Assembly (NCBI RefSeq): GCF_008014775.2 | Contig: NZ_CP144914.1 | Span: 434,001-498,000 of the forward strand | Source of the DNA: Alkalicoccus halolimnae | GTDB lineage: Bacteria > Bacillota > Bacilli > Bacillales > Salisediminibacteriaceae | DNA length: 64,000 nucleotides | Reading direction: 5' to 3' | In this document: positions 1-8,347 of the stretch, in pieces | Layout of the letters: each line of letters opens with the position of its first letter | How positions within the stretch are numbered: the first letter of the stretch is position 1 | Notes under the pieces: model-generated | Told to the model about the DNA's origin: nothing | Database searches by the model: none | Seen by the model: only the letters and a program-made list of their open reading frames with translations | Position numbers and translations under genes: made by a program

Positions 1-434
1 AGAATCATCGCGAGAATACCCGCGGTGAAATTATTGACGAGCATTTCAAATCCGGGTTTGATTTTCCCGTCCAAAGATTCGTCAATCTTCTTAATCAGGT
101 AACCGCCGAGAGGACCCATGATCATCGCACCGATGAACATCGGAATGTCGGCACCGACGATGACACCCATCGTAGCAGTGGCACCGACGACGCCACCACG
201 TCCGCCGTAGACGATTTTACCACCGGTGTAACCGATAAGGAGCGGCAGCAGGAAGAGAATCATCGGATCGACAAGCTGGACGAACGTTTCGTTTGGAATC
301 CATCCGTCTGGAATGAACAGGGCTGTAATTAACCCCCAGGCAATGAACGCACCGATGTTCGGCATGATCATACCGCTCAAAAAGGTTCCGAATCGCTGAA
401 TTTTCGTGCGGAACGTTGATTTTTGTTCTGCCAT
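1..434 (-). CDS. mtlA: PTS mannitol transporter EIICB, N-terminal part (partial)
   Basis: The gene runs off the left edge, so only about 144 N-terminal residues of the membrane IIC domain are visible. It would phosphorylate and import mannitol across the cytoplasmic membrane as part of the phosphotransferase system. The translation starts [16 protein letters not shown] and continues with [17 protein letters not shown] and a long glycine-rich membrane region ([17 protein letters not shown]), typical of MtlA. The ATG at 432-434 is preceded by an AGGGGG ribosome binding site at a good distance. A cre-like site in the promoter suggests CcpA control. The rest of the protein and any mtlF/mtlD neighbours lie outside the window. 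Confidence 0.92.
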   Translation of the reverse strand, partial: MAEQKSTFRTKIQRFGTFLSGMIMPNIGAFIAWGLITALFIPDGWIPNETFVQLVDPMILFLLPLLIGYTGGKIVYGGRGGVVGATATMGVIVGADIPMFIGAMIMGPLGGYLIKKIDESLDGKIKPGFEMLVNNFTAGILAMI

Positions 435-483
435 AATTATTTCCCCCTTAAATTATTCCGCCTTTAAGCGAAGTTATACTTTA

Positions 484-512
484 AGAATAGAGCGCTTTCA
501 TCGCTGATACAA
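484..512 (-). promoter_or_regulatory. mtlA promoter with cre-like CcpA site
   Basis: On the minus strand there is a -35 TTGTAT (507-512), a 17-base spacer and a -10 TATTCT (484-489). The spacer contains TGAAAGCGCTCTAT (487-500), close to the CcpA cre consensus TGWAANCGNTNWCA with the central AGCGCT intact. A cre lying between -35 and -10 fits carbon catabolite repression of mannitol uptake. Promoter and site are inferred from sequence only. Confidence 0.6.
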
Positions 513-600
513 CAAAATCAAAAGCCAATTTCGTCATCAGGTCTCCTGACATAATTTAATAAAGCCCCGTGCCGGAGCTGACAGAGAGGAGTTGAAAAAA

Positions 601-684
601 TGAGTATTATCTGTAACACTGTAGAACGGGAAGCGACCAATACAGTACAGCCTTTCCTTCTAATTCTAAGGACAAGAGCCTGAC
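601..684 (+). CDS. possible 27-residue small ORF
   Basis: A short ORF (MSIICNTVEREATNT...) starts at an ATG preceded by a good ribosome binding site (GAGAGGAG around 583-590). It lies between the divergent mtlA and glmS control regions. The peptide is not recognised and has no clear membrane segment. It may be a chance ORF; the ribosome binding site is the only positive evidence. Confidence 0.2.
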
Positions 685-750
685 ACACAAACGTTTGTTC
701 CGAAATAACAGCTGTAAGCTTCTTTTTCCAAATTGTTCAAAAAAAAGATT

Positions 751-780
751 GACCAAGATTAGTCCTATGTAGTATGCTGA
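751..780 (+). promoter_or_regulatory. glmS promoter
   Basis: A sigma-A type promoter: -35 TTGACC (751-756), 18-base spacer, -10 TATGCT (775-780). Transcription would begin near 787, about 40 bases before the ribozyme cleavage site, as expected for a glmS leader. Confidence 0.6.
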
Positions 781-821
781 TTCTATTCAAATACATGAAA
801 GGAGGATAGTCCCAAAAATTC

Positions 822-965
822 CATATAAAGCGCCTGGACTGCCAGAGAGAGCAGTTGACGAGGAGGAGGTTTATCGAGCATTCGGCGGATGCCTCCCGGT
901 TGCATGTCACAACCGATAAAGAATTACTAAAACCAGCGAGGCGACTCGCTGAACAATCGTTTTTC
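822..965 (+). promoter_or_regulatory. glmS ribozyme/riboswitch (GlcN6P-activated self-cleaving RNA)
   Basis: The sequence follows the Bacillus glmS ribozyme closely: the cleavage site region ATAAA/GCGCCTGGACT (cut predicted between A829 and G830), the core TTGACGAGGAGGAGGTTTATCG (854-875), TCGGCGGATGCCTCCCGG (882-899), and the P4-like hairpin CAGCGAGGCGACTCGCTG (934-951). In the known family, glucosamine-6-phosphate acts as a cofactor for self-cleavage, which exposes a 5'-hydroxyl end and leads to mRNA decay by RNase J. It lies about 220 bases upstream of glmS, so it gives feedback control of hexosamine synthesis. Confidence 0.95.
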
Positions 966-1119
966 TTATGACATTCTTCAGCTTTGTTTTTTTGCCGTTA
1001 TGATTTCCCCTGTGCGTATTCCGTCTTTGGAGCGTTGAAGCAGGCCGAAATCCTGCGGATCTGAACAAAGCTGTTTCATGGTGATAAAGAAAATACCACA
1101 CTACACTAAATGGATAGAG

Positions 1120-1165
1120 AATAGGGGCCGCGTGCCCTTATAAAGAGCAGCGTGCCGCCCTATTC
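1120..1165 (+). other. inverted repeat next to the glmS ribosome binding site
   Basis: AATAGGG (1120-1126) is the exact complement of CCCTATT (1158-1164), and GC-rich bases inside both arms (GCCGCGTGCCC and GCGTGCCGCC) may extend the stem. The second arm ends about four bases before the glmS ribosome binding site at 1168-1174. It may be a structured element left in the processed mRNA after ribozyme cleavage, but no function is known to me. Confidence 0.35.
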
Positions 1166-1183
1166 CAGGGAGGATATTAACTT

Positions 1184-2986
1184 ATGTGCGGAATTGTAGG
1201 ATATATAGGAACAGCGGATGCAAAAGAGATTTTACTAAGAGGACTCGAGAAACTTGAATACCGGGGCTATGACTCTGCGGGAATAGCCGTGGCAAACGAA
1301 AAAGGCGTGCATGTCTATAAAGAAAAAGGACGCATCGCTGCCCTTCGTGAAGCCGTCGACCCTATGCAGCAAAGCGATGTAGGTATCGGCCATACACGCT
1401 GGGCTACACACGGGGTGCCGAGCCAGCTCAATGCCCACCCTCACCAAAGCTCCAATTCCAGATTTACAATTGTTCATAACGGCGTCATTGAAAACTATGA
1501 ACAGATCCGCCGCGAATTTCTTCCGAACGTGAACATGGTTTCCGATACGGACACAGAAATCATCGTGCAGCTTGTAGAAGTATTTTCAAAAGACGGTCTT
1601 TCAACAGAGCAGGCTTTCCGCAAAACGTTAAGCCAGCTTGAAGGGTCCTACGCAACTGCGCTCATTGACGACGAAGACCGGGAAACGATCTATGTCGGTA
1701 AAAATAAAAGCCCGCTGTTAATTGGGTTGAGCGACGGCGTAAACGTTGTTGCAAGCGATGCAATGGCAATGCTGCAGGTAACGAACGAATTTGTGGAAAT
1801 TGAAGATAAAGAAGTTGTTATCGTAACACGTGGAGAGGTGCAGATTAAAAAGCTGAACGGGGAAGAAGTAGACCGTGATTCTTACATTGCAGAAATTGAT
1901 TCCACGGATATCGAAAAAGGAACCTATCCTCACTTTATGCTCAAAGAAATTGAAGAACAGCCGTTTGTGATGCGTAATATCATTACGAAATATAAAGACG
2001 AGCACGACAACATCAAGCTCGATGAAAACGTCCGCAATGCTGTGACGGCGGCCGACCGCATCTATATTATTGCGGCAGGCACAAGCTACCACTCCGGACT
2101 TGTCGGTAAAGAACTGATCGAAAAAATTGCCAACATCCCGGTAGAAACGCATATTGCCAGCGAGTTTCTTTATAATATGCCGCTGCTCAGCAAAAAACCA
2201 CTCTTCATTTTCATTTCCCAGAGCGGCGAAACAGCCGACCTGCGCGGGGTGCTCGTGAATGCGAAGAATATGGGACATCCGTCTCTTACGATTACAAACG
2301 TACCCGGATCAACCCTTTCCCGCGAATCGGACTATACGCTTCATACGTATGCAGGTCCTGAAATAGCGGTAGCATCAACGAAAGCCTATACGGCTCAGAT
2401 GGCTGTCATGGCAATTCTCGCTGTGGACGCTGCGAGAGCAGGCGGTGTAACGATCGAATTTGATCCGCTCCAGGAACTTGCGATCGTAGCCAATGCGATG
2501 GAGATCTTCACAAATCAAAAAGAAGAAATGGAAGAAGTAGCACGTAACTACTTAAGTGTTTCCCGGAACTGTTTCTTCATCGGCCGTTCGATGGACTACC
2601 ACGTCTGTCTGGAAGGTGCCCTTAAACTGAAAGAAATTTCCTACATTCAGGCTGAAGGTTTTGCCGGCGGAGAGTTGAAGCACGGCACGATTGCGCTGAT
2701 CGAAGAAGGTACTCCGGTTATCGGACTTGCCACGCAAAAAGGGGTAAGCCTGAATATCCGCGGCAACATGAAGGAAGTGGTGGCACGCGGAGCGAACCCA
2801 TGCTTTATCAGTATGGAAGGGTGCGAGCACGAAGAGGATAAAATTGTGATGCCTAAAGTGCATGAATATTTAACGCCGCTCGTGAGTGTCATCCCAATGC
2901 AGCTTATTTCCTACTATGCAGCGCTTCACCGCGGCTGTGACGTAGATAAGCCGAGAAACCTTGCTAAAAGTGTAACTGTAGAATAG
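1184..2986 (+). CDS. glmS: glutamine--fructose-6-phosphate aminotransferase (isomerizing)
   Basis: A 600-residue cytoplasmic enzyme that makes glucosamine-6-phosphate from fructose-6-phosphate and glutamine, the first step towards UDP-GlcNAc for peptidoglycan and teichoic acid. The N-terminal class II glutamine amidotransferase domain (about 1-220) begins MCGIVGYIG with the nucleophile Cys2 and includes GHTRWATHG. Two SIS domains follow (about 285-415 and 455-590), with [18 protein letters not shown] and ASTKAYTAQ motifs. The C-terminus [15 protein letters not shown] is the usual family ending. Length equals the family norm. The start follows GGGAGG with about nine bases spacing. Expression is controlled by the upstream ribozyme; a terminator follows. 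Confidence 0.98.
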   Translation: MCGIVGYIGTADAKEILLRGLEKLEYRGYDSAGIAVANEKGVHVYKEKGRIAALREAVDPMQQSDVGIGHTRWATHGVPSQLNAHPHQSSNSRFTIVHNGVIENYEQIRREFLPNVNMVSDTDTEIIVQLVEVFSKDGLSTEQAFRKTLSQLEGSYATALIDDEDRETIYVGKNKSPLLIGLSDGVNVVASDAMAMLQVTNEFVEIEDKEVVIVTRGEVQIKKLNGEEVDRDSYIAEIDSTDIEKGTYPHFMLKEIEEQPFVMRNIITKYKDEHDNIKLDENVRNAVTAADRIYIIAAGTSYHSGLVGKELIEKIANIPVETHIASEFLYNMPLLSKKPLFIFISQSGETADLRGVLVNAKNMGHPSLTITNVPGSTLSRESDYTLHTYAGPEIAVASTKAYTAQMAVMAILAVDAARAGGVTIEFDPLQELAIVANAMEIFTNQKEEMEEVARNYLSVSRNCFFIGRSMDYHVCLEGALKLKEISYIQAEGFAGGELKHGTIALIEEGTPVIGLATQKGVSLNIRGNMKEVVARGANPCFISMEGCEHEEDKIVMPKVHEYLTPLVSVIPMQLISYYAALHRGCDVDKPRNLAKSVTVE

Positions 2987-3031
2987 AAACAGCACGATCT
3001 GGTTGTTGCCGGGTTGTCTAAATAAAGCCAC

Positions 3032-3078
3032 GATATTTACCCCTTTAGATATGATTTGTCTAAAGGGGTATCTTTTTG
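3032..3078 (+). terminator. terminator after glmS
   Basis: The stem TACCCCTTTAGA / TCTAAAGGGGTA with a nine-base loop is followed by TCTTTTT. It is a standard intrinsic terminator about 50 bases after the glmS stop. Confidence 0.85.
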
Positions 3079-3242
3079 TCAGCTGTGTTAAAGGTTGTGG
3101 CTCTTAAGCATATAAAAGAAATCGTTCCTGTTCTTTATCATTTACAGTCTGCTTCTTCTCTTAAAAATCCGCAGTAACAAACATGGCCAGTTTGAGATAA
3201 TGAGTTTATTTTAGATTTACTGGAAAATATAGCTTCATACCA

Positions 3243-3700
3243 CCAAGGCTGCGTAAGAGCCCCGTAGCTTTAACAGAGACCCTCATGCAGGATTGCTGCA
3301 CCATGATGGATAAAATTTTCCTTTAATAGAAAGCTCTGTTAAAGCAGTCTGTTGTTGATATATAAGAAAACTTCGCTACAACCCGGCAGGCCTGCCGTGG
3401 AGGAGATCTCCAGCTTCCTCAGGCTTACGCCCTGCGGGATCTTCCAATCTCCTTCTTCCACAGGCGTCCGCCGGTTTCCGCTTCGTTTTCATTTTCTAAT
3501 ACAGAAAGCCCGCTTGTTGAATCAAGAATGTACCAAGGTAGAAACCAGTGCCAAGGTGATTTTTCAAGACGCCTGCGGAAAAAGAAAGCGGGAAGATCCT
3601 CCCGGACGTCAGGGAGGAAGGGATTAGCTGAGGCCGGCCCTGAACCCCCATGGAAACAAAGACTGTCGTTTACAGAAGAGGAAGCTGAGGATGAAATTCA
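3243..3700 (+). repeat. dispersed noncoding repeat, copy 1
   Basis: The gene-free stretch 3080-3800 holds blocks that recur elsewhere in the window: AGCTTTAACAGAGACCCTCATGCAGGAT-type sequence with GCTGCACCATGATGGAT (3272-3314), CAGTCTGTTGTTGATA (3344-3359), CTGCGGGATCTTCCAATCT (3432-3450) and GGAAGATCCTCCCGGACGTCAGGGAGGAAGGGATTAGCTGAGGCCGG (3590-3636). Related blocks lie at 7645-8130, 10999-11040, 17330-17760 and, inverted, 22922-22995. A 91-codon ORF across it reads through repeat DNA and is not accepted as a gene. Confidence 0.6.
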
Positions 3701-3812
3701 TATATAGTTCTTAATCAGATGATTTGTCTGATATAATACTGTCCAAACAGAGCACAATAGAACAGGAACATGGCCGGTTTTTAATTTATAATTTAGTTAA
3801 GGAGTTGGAAGT

Positions 3813-4670
3813 ATGGCGCTGATTGAATCTTTGCAGAAGGCGATCGACTACATGGAAGAACATCTGCTGGAGTCTCTTTCCATAGAAACGATTGCCCGTC
3901 AGGCAAGTGTCTCTCCCTATCATTTTCAACGGATGTTCATGATTCTGACCGATTATTCTGTCGGCGAATATCTTCGTGGCCGCCGTCTGACTTTAGCTGC
4001 AAAAGAATTATCCAGCTCAGACAGTAAAGTTATTGATCTGGCGTATAAGTATGGCTACGAAACTCCTGAAGCTTTTTCAAAAGCTTTTCGTAAACAGCAT
4101 GGTGTCAGTCCAAGTAAAGCGCGTAAAGGAAGTGGGCAGCTGCAATCCTATAACCGTCTGACGATTCAGGTTAATTTGAGAGGAGCAGAACCGATGAACT
4201 ATAAGATCATTGAAAAAGAGGCGTTTCAAGTTGTTGGTATCAAGCGGGAGTGTCCGTGCGGGGAGACAGGTGAAGTCAGTGGAATTGCTGAACTATGGGA
4301 GGAAGTCAATGCAGATGGAACGGCAGATAGACTGGTTCAGTTAATAAATGGTGAAATCAACGGGTTACTGGGGATCACGAACAACTACAGTGAAGAGAAG
4401 GAAACGGTGGACTACTGGGTGGCAGCGGAGCACAGCGGGGAAGTGCCGGGCGATTTCACCGCTATGACATTGCCCAGTTCCAGGTGGGTTATTTTTGAAG
4501 TGACTGGATCTGCTCCAGTCGCTATGCCGGAAGCGTGGAATCAGATTTACACGGAATGGATTCCGTCAAACGGGTATGAAGTAGCCGATATCCCGGCGGT
4601 CGAAGCCTACACGGATCCCGATTCCTATAAAGACGATTCATCCAATCAAATATGGCTTGCCGTTAAGTAA
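3813..4670 (+). CDS. AraC-family regulator with GyrI-like effector-binding domain
   Basis: The 285-residue protein has an N-terminal AraC-type double helix-turn-helix (about 8-105; SIETIARQASVSPYHFQRMF and the second helix region VIDLAYKYGYETPEAFSKAF) and a C-terminal GyrI-like ligand pocket domain (about 125-285) that begins with MNYKIIEKEAFQVVGIK and ends NQIWLAVK. Such proteins are cytoplasmic transcription activators that sense small, often cationic or drug-like molecules. The ATG follows AAGGAGTTGG. It is monocistronic, and a paralogue of similar layout is encoded at 18936-19808. The target genes are not evident here. Confidence 0.88.
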   Translation: MALIESLQKAIDYMEEHLLESLSIETIARQASVSPYHFQRMFMILTDYSVGEYLRGRRLTLAAKELSSSDSKVIDLAYKYGYETPEAFSKAFRKQHGVSPSKARKGSGQLQSYNRLTIQVNLRGAEPMNYKIIEKEAFQVVGIKRECPCGETGEVSGIAELWEEVNADGTADRLVQLINGEINGLLGITNNYSEEKETVDYWVAAEHSGEVPGDFTAMTLPSSRWVIFEVTGSAPVAMPEAWNQIYTEWIPSNGYEVADIPAVEAYTDPDSYKDDSSNQIWLAVK

Positions 4671-4757
4671 AAGCATTGTAAAAAGAGAGTTGCTGCATTA
4701 CGAAATCTGTAAACAAAACCTTAACATCTGATGAATAGACGAGGAGGGATGGAATAT

Positions 4758-5060
4758 ATGGCAGCTGCTGAAAAAACGCTGCGAACGTGCGAGCAAGGAC
4801 ATAACTACTACAAGAGCATTGATTGTCCAACTTGTCCAGCATGTGAGCAGGAAAAGAAACCCGACAGTGGATTCCTGTCTCTGCTTTCCAATCCTGCCAG
4901 GCAGGCATTGGAACATGAAGGGATTACGACTTTACAAAAACTTTCGAAATGCACCGAACGCGAGATTTTGAAGCTTCACGGAATGGGACCACGCTCTATG
5001 CCCACTCTTAGAAATGAACTGCAGTCAAAGGGGCTGGCATTCAAGCCTGGAAAAAAGTGA
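4758..5060 (+). CDS. RNA polymerase alpha C-terminal-like helix-hairpin-helix protein
   Basis: A 100-residue protein. The C-terminal half (about 45-98; SNPARQALEHEGITTLQKLS and LKLHGMGPRSMPTLRNEL) is the helix-hairpin-helix fold of the RNA polymerase alpha C-terminal domain, found as small stand-alone proteins in Bacillaceae. The N-terminus carries C11, H15, C23, C26 and C29, a possible zinc knuckle. The start at 4758 is chosen because GAGGAGGG (4741-4748) sits nine bases before it; the ATGs at 4731 and 4749 lie before or on the ribosome binding site. It may bind DNA; its role is unknown. Confidence 0.7.
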   Translation: MAAAEKTLRTCEQGHNYYKSIDCPTCPACEQEKKPDSGFLSLLSNPARQALEHEGITTLQKLSKCTEREILKLHGMGPRSMPTLRNELQSKGLAFKPGKK

Positions 5061-5130
5061 TGCTGAACGAAAGGCAGACAGAAAAGCGGGAATGGTCGGC
5101 AGCTGAACTTTTCACGAATCGGGTTTTTAC

Positions 5131-5168
5131 AAAAAAGCAGGGCCTGCCAGAAGCGTCCTGCTTTTTGC
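5131..5168 (+). terminator. terminator
   Basis: AAAAAAGCAGG and CCTGCTTTTTG form the arms around a 15-base loop, 70 bases after the gene ending at 5060. The A-run and T-run make it potentially bidirectional. Confidence 0.75.
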
Positions 5169-5259
5169 ATTTAACCCTGTTTTTTCTGATAGAAATCTGC
5201 ATTGTTTCCACGTATTTATCATTATATGGTGAACAAAATCAACCGAGCGGTGGTGTCTT

Positions 5260-5610
5260 ATGGCCAAACACAGAATTTATACAACAAGTTTTGCAAGTGT
5301 CTATCCCCACTATATTAATAAAGCAGAGAAAAAAGACCGTACGAAAAAAGAAGTGGATGAAATTATTTGTTGGATGACGGGATATAACGAGGGAGAGTTA
5401 GAATCGCAGCTGGAAAAGAAGACGGATTTTGAGACTTTCTTTTCGGAAGCTCCCCAGTTGAATCCTTCGCGTCATTTAATAAAAGGAGTGATCTGCGGTG
5501 TCCGGGTGGAAGACATCGAAGAACCGACGATGCAGGAAATCCGCTATCTGGATAAAATGATCGACGAGCTGGCAAAAGGAAAAAAGATGGAGAAAATTTT
5601 GCGGAAATAG
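5260..5610 (+). CDS. DUF2200 family protein
   Basis: A 116-residue cytoplasmic protein covering the whole DUF2200 family: it starts [19 protein letters not shown], has [14 protein letters not shown], then KKTDFETFF and [15 protein letters not shown], and ends [20 protein letters not shown]. The family is widespread in Firmicutes and has no known function that I can state with confidence. The start fits GAGCGGTGG upstream only loosely, but the conserved N-terminus supports it. It is a single gene convergent with the MerR-family gene that follows. Confidence 0.85.
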   Translation: MAKHRIYTTSFASVYPHYINKAEKKDRTKKEVDEIICWMTGYNEGELESQLEKKTDFETFFSEAPQLNPSRHLIKGVICGVRVEDIEEPTMQEIRYLDKMIDELAKGKKMEKILRK

Positions 5611-5681
5611 CATTTGAAAATGAAAACGGCTGGTTACAGAAGTGGCAAAGAATTATGAAGTTCAACATATACAGCTTCTTT

Positions 5682-6422
5682 TTATTTTTGATTAACCGCA
5701 AAAATCTTCATCGCCTCACTCATAAATTCCGCTAAGCCTTTCCCGTGTTTATCGATGTTTTTCGTGAAGCGTTCATCGTCAATATAGAGCTGCCCTAAAC
5801 CATAAAACATATCAGGAGAATAGCTGCTGAAGTTATGATTTAAAAACTCATACCATTCCTTGATTGTTTCTTGTACTTCTCTGGATTCAGGAGGCTGCTC
5901 CCGGAGATCAGCAAGTTTATTTAAGATCATGTCCCATCTTTCAGATAAATCTGTTTGTTCGTCCTGAGACATTTTTCTTAACTTTTTATCCGCCGTATCT
6001 ACATAGGAATCGCCCCAGCGTTCGCGGGCTTCCTGTTCATACGGATTATCCTGAAAATTAATCCCTTCAAATTTCTCTTCATTTGTCATCTCGATTTCTC
6101 CTCTTCCACTTTTAATTGTTTTGTCTATGGTGACAATCATCTTATCGAGCCTCTTTCGTTTCTCCACGAGCATTTTCCTCTGTAAAATCAATGCTTCCTG
6201 CCGGTTAAAAGAAGAACTGCTGATTATTTTTTTAATCTCCTTTAAAGAGAAGCCAAGCTCTTTAAAAAACAATATCTGCTGCAGCATTTCAATGTTTTCT
6301 TCCGAGTAAAGCCGGTAGCCGGATTCGGTTATTTCCTCCGGCGGAAGCAAGCCGATCTCGTCATAATGATGCAAAGTGCGGACACTGATACCGACCAGGT
6401 CAGCCACTTCTTTAATTTTCAC
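5682..6422 (-). CDS. MerR-family activator with TipAS ligand domain (Mta-like)
   Basis: About 246 residues. The N-terminal winged-helix MerR domain reads KIKEVADLVGISVRTLHHYD and GYRLYSEENIEMLQQI, followed by a dimer coiled coil (about 75-110). The C-terminal TipAS antibiotic-recognition domain spans about 130-246 (NPYEQEARERWG, FYGLGQLYIDDERF). The family twists promoter DNA to activate drug pumps; B. subtilis Mta is the closest well-known type. The reading frame extends upstream to a GTG at 6437, but this overlaps the GGGAGGTGG ribosome binding site. The GTG at 6422, giving the normal family N-terminus, is therefore preferred, though its spacing is long. Confidence 0.85.
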   Translation of the reverse strand: MKIKEVADLVGISVRTLHHYDEIGLLPPEEITESGYRLYSEENIEMLQQILFFKELGFSLKEIKKIISSSSFNRQEALILQRKMLVEKRKRLDKMIVTIDKTIKSGRGEIEMTNEEKFEGINFQDNPYEQEARERWGDSYVDTADKKLRKMSQDEQTDLSERWDMILNKLADLREQPPESREVQETIKEWYEFLNHNFSSYSPDMFYGLGQLYIDDERFTKNIDKHGKGLAEFMSEAMKIFAVNQK

Positions 6423-6559
6423 AGCGAATTCGTCCACCTCCCTTTAACTGTTACTATAAAGTATCACGCAGCGTCAGAGTCAATATAAAAGAGATATATA
6501 ATTACGGAATGAAAATAGCATCAGCAAGTCTGCTGTGCACTGAAAATCACTGCAAATAA

Positions 6560-6587
6560 CCCCTGCGGACAAAACGTCCGTCAGAGG
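6560..6587. terminator. hairpin between two minus-strand genes
   Basis: CCCCTGCGGAC and GTCCGTCAGAGG flank a five-base loop, giving a nearly perfect stem. The T-rich tail is better on the plus strand (TAATTTTTC) than on the minus strand (TTATTTG). It may end the hydrolase transcript coming from 6638 on the minus strand. Confidence 0.45.
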
Positions 6588-6637
6588 TAATTTTTCATTT
6601 AGGATTTGTCAGTGATCTTCGTTTTTAACATTTTAAA

Positions 6638-7624
6638 TTATGGAGAAGTTAACCAGGCAGCTATTTCTTCATGAGACTGTTCATTGTGAATGGGACCGAA
6701 ATGGGATAGGTCATTTAATAGAATGATCTCTGCCTGCTCCTGTACGTTAAAAACTTTTTCATATTTTTCTGCATGAAATGATTCGTCTTCCCGGCCTGCT
6801 ACGACGAGCACTTCGTCATTCATAGAAGCAATATCTTTTTCATATTCATTCCCGGGATGCATAGACACCTGCAGACGATAATCGTACGTTAAAGTTTCTG
6901 TGCCATCCCGGTATTCATCCGGCATGTTAAAGGAAATAACATCCGTATCATTCATATGACCTATACCTGCCTGGTTTAACATGGATAAACCAATCATACG
7001 CGGCACGCTGACGTTCGCCCATCCGCTTTCACTGCTGTTATTCGTTGGAGCGTTGTGATGAATATAGGGGGCCAGTAATAAATATTTATCAACAACATCA
7101 TGAGGGGAACCGCCTCCTGCTGTCCTTATGACGGTACCGCCGCCACTGGAATGTCCGCCTAATACGATGGATTGATCCGGGTGGCGTTTATTTACGAGCT
7201 GAATGAAATCCTGGATGTCATGCTCAATCTGACCGATGTAATCAATGGTGCCGCGTCTTTCTGGATTTGCTCCGTGACCTCTGAAGTTTGGGGTATAAAC
7301 AGAGGATACATTCTCATTTGCCAGATAATTTGCTAAAGGTTCCAAGTATCTGCTGTGATAGCCTGAACCATGTAATAAAATAAGAATCTGATCCGCACTG
7401 GATTCATAATGACGATACGTTAACGGAGTCCCATCCCTGGCTTCGTATTCTTTGAGTTCAGGCAGCGCCTTTTCATCTGTTTTAACCTGTTCAAAATTTA
7501 AGTTTTTCATTTCCCCGGAAGGCTGTTCTACTTCGCTGAAAAATAAAAGGCCGTATGCAAGACATAAATAAATGCCTGCAGAACTAACTACGGAAATGAC
7601 AAGTGTTTTAAAGATTTTCTTCAA
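6638..7624 (-). CDS. membrane-anchored alpha/beta hydrolase
   Basis: A 328-residue protein with an N-terminal signal anchor (about 1-30; KTLVISVVSSAGIYLCLAYG) and an extracytoplasmic alpha/beta-hydrolase fold. The oxyanion-loop motif LLHGSGYHS, the nucleophile elbow GHSSGGG, an acid in VAGREDESF and the histidine in LSHFGP form the expected catalytic set. The substrate is unknown; lysophospholipase or carboxylesterase activity is plausible. The frame is open to 7693, but AAGGGGG at 7633-7639 (minus strand) followed by TTG at 7622-7624 gives the best start, directly before the anchor. It is a single gene. Confidence 0.75.
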   Translation of the reverse strand: MKKIFKTLVISVVSSAGIYLCLAYGLLFFSEVEQPSGEMKNLNFEQVKTDEKALPELKEYEARDGTPLTYRHYESSADQILILLHGSGYHSRYLEPLANYLANENVSSVYTPNFRGHGANPERRGTIDYIGQIEHDIQDFIQLVNKRHPDQSIVLGGHSSGGGTVIRTAGGGSPHDVVDKYLLLAPYIHHNAPTNNSSESGWANVSVPRMIGLSMLNQAGIGHMNDTDVISFNMPDEYRDGTETLTYDYRLQVSMHPGNEYEKDIASMNDEVLVVAGREDESFHAEKYEKVFNVQEQAEIILLNDLSHFGPIHNEQSHEEIAAWLTSP

Positions 7625-7644
7625 TATGAAAGCCCCCTTACCAC

Positions 7645-8130
7645 GTGTCAAAGAATCCATAAAAAGCTGTGTCAAAGTCTGTTGTTGAGACATGTGGAAG
7701 ACTCCGCTTCAGCTCTGCCATGGAGGAGCTCTCCGGGTGGGTCTGTCTCCTGCGGGATCTTCCAATCTTCTTCTTCCAAAGGTATGTTTCCGCTTCGTTT
7801 TTCTTCGCGGAAAGAGAAGTCCTTCTGCTCTTCATGAAGCATATTTTTCATTCCGTAAAACCGGTAGACGCCTGCGGAAGAGCCGCAGGCCTTCCAAAAA
7901 CAGTACGGAGCTTGAACAGAGCCACTCATGCAGGATCGCTGCACCATGATGGATGAAAATAGCCTTCTACAGGAATGGAGCTTTCCCTTTATACAGGTGG
8001 AAGAAAAAATGGTCAGAAGGAGTCTTCTTTATATGGAAACGAAAACGCCCGCTTATCGCTTATCTGCTATATTTTCAAGGCAGCTTTTAAATAAACGTAC
8101 AGATATAAGTATTTTCGGGGGTAGGAGATT
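7645..8130 (+). repeat. dispersed noncoding repeat, copy 2
   Basis: The stretch 7625-8347 has no convincing gene. It shares with the 3243-3700 region the blocks GTCTGTTGTTGA (7677-7688), CTGCGGGATCTTCCAATCT (7752-7770) and GGAGCTTGAACAGAGCCACTCATGCAGGATCGCTGCACCATGATGGATGAAAA (7907-7959), and shares GAGCCGCAGGC..TGCC/TTCC AAAAACA.. with 17380-17410. The tail TATTTTCAAGGCAGCTTTTAAATAAACG (8070-8097) resembles 15786-15812 and 17729-17756. Overlapping ORFs on both strands are repeat shadows. Confidence 0.6.
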
Positions 8131-8347
8131 TCTGCTTTAAACCTTTTTATATAACGGGTGGATAGGGCAATGGTATCATATAGTGCTTCTGAACATAAAA
8201 TATTAACTGAATTTTTAAAATATTAATGCTGAATTATTGTTTTTTACTGAGGAAATTTATTTTCAACCAGCAGAAGTTCTTAAAACAATTCCAGTCTGAT
8301 GCCTGCTTTTTAAAGAAAATAATACATTTCGTATATTACGTATTTTA

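Noticed and set aside
3352..3627. 91-codon plus-strand ORF
   Set aside because: It reads through dispersed repeat DNA, has no ribosome binding site and no protein family look; the same repeat at other sites does not keep the frame.
5057..5377. 106-codon ORF overlapping the DUF2200 gene start
   Set aside because: It runs through a terminator hairpin (5131-5168) and overlaps a well-supported gene in another frame.
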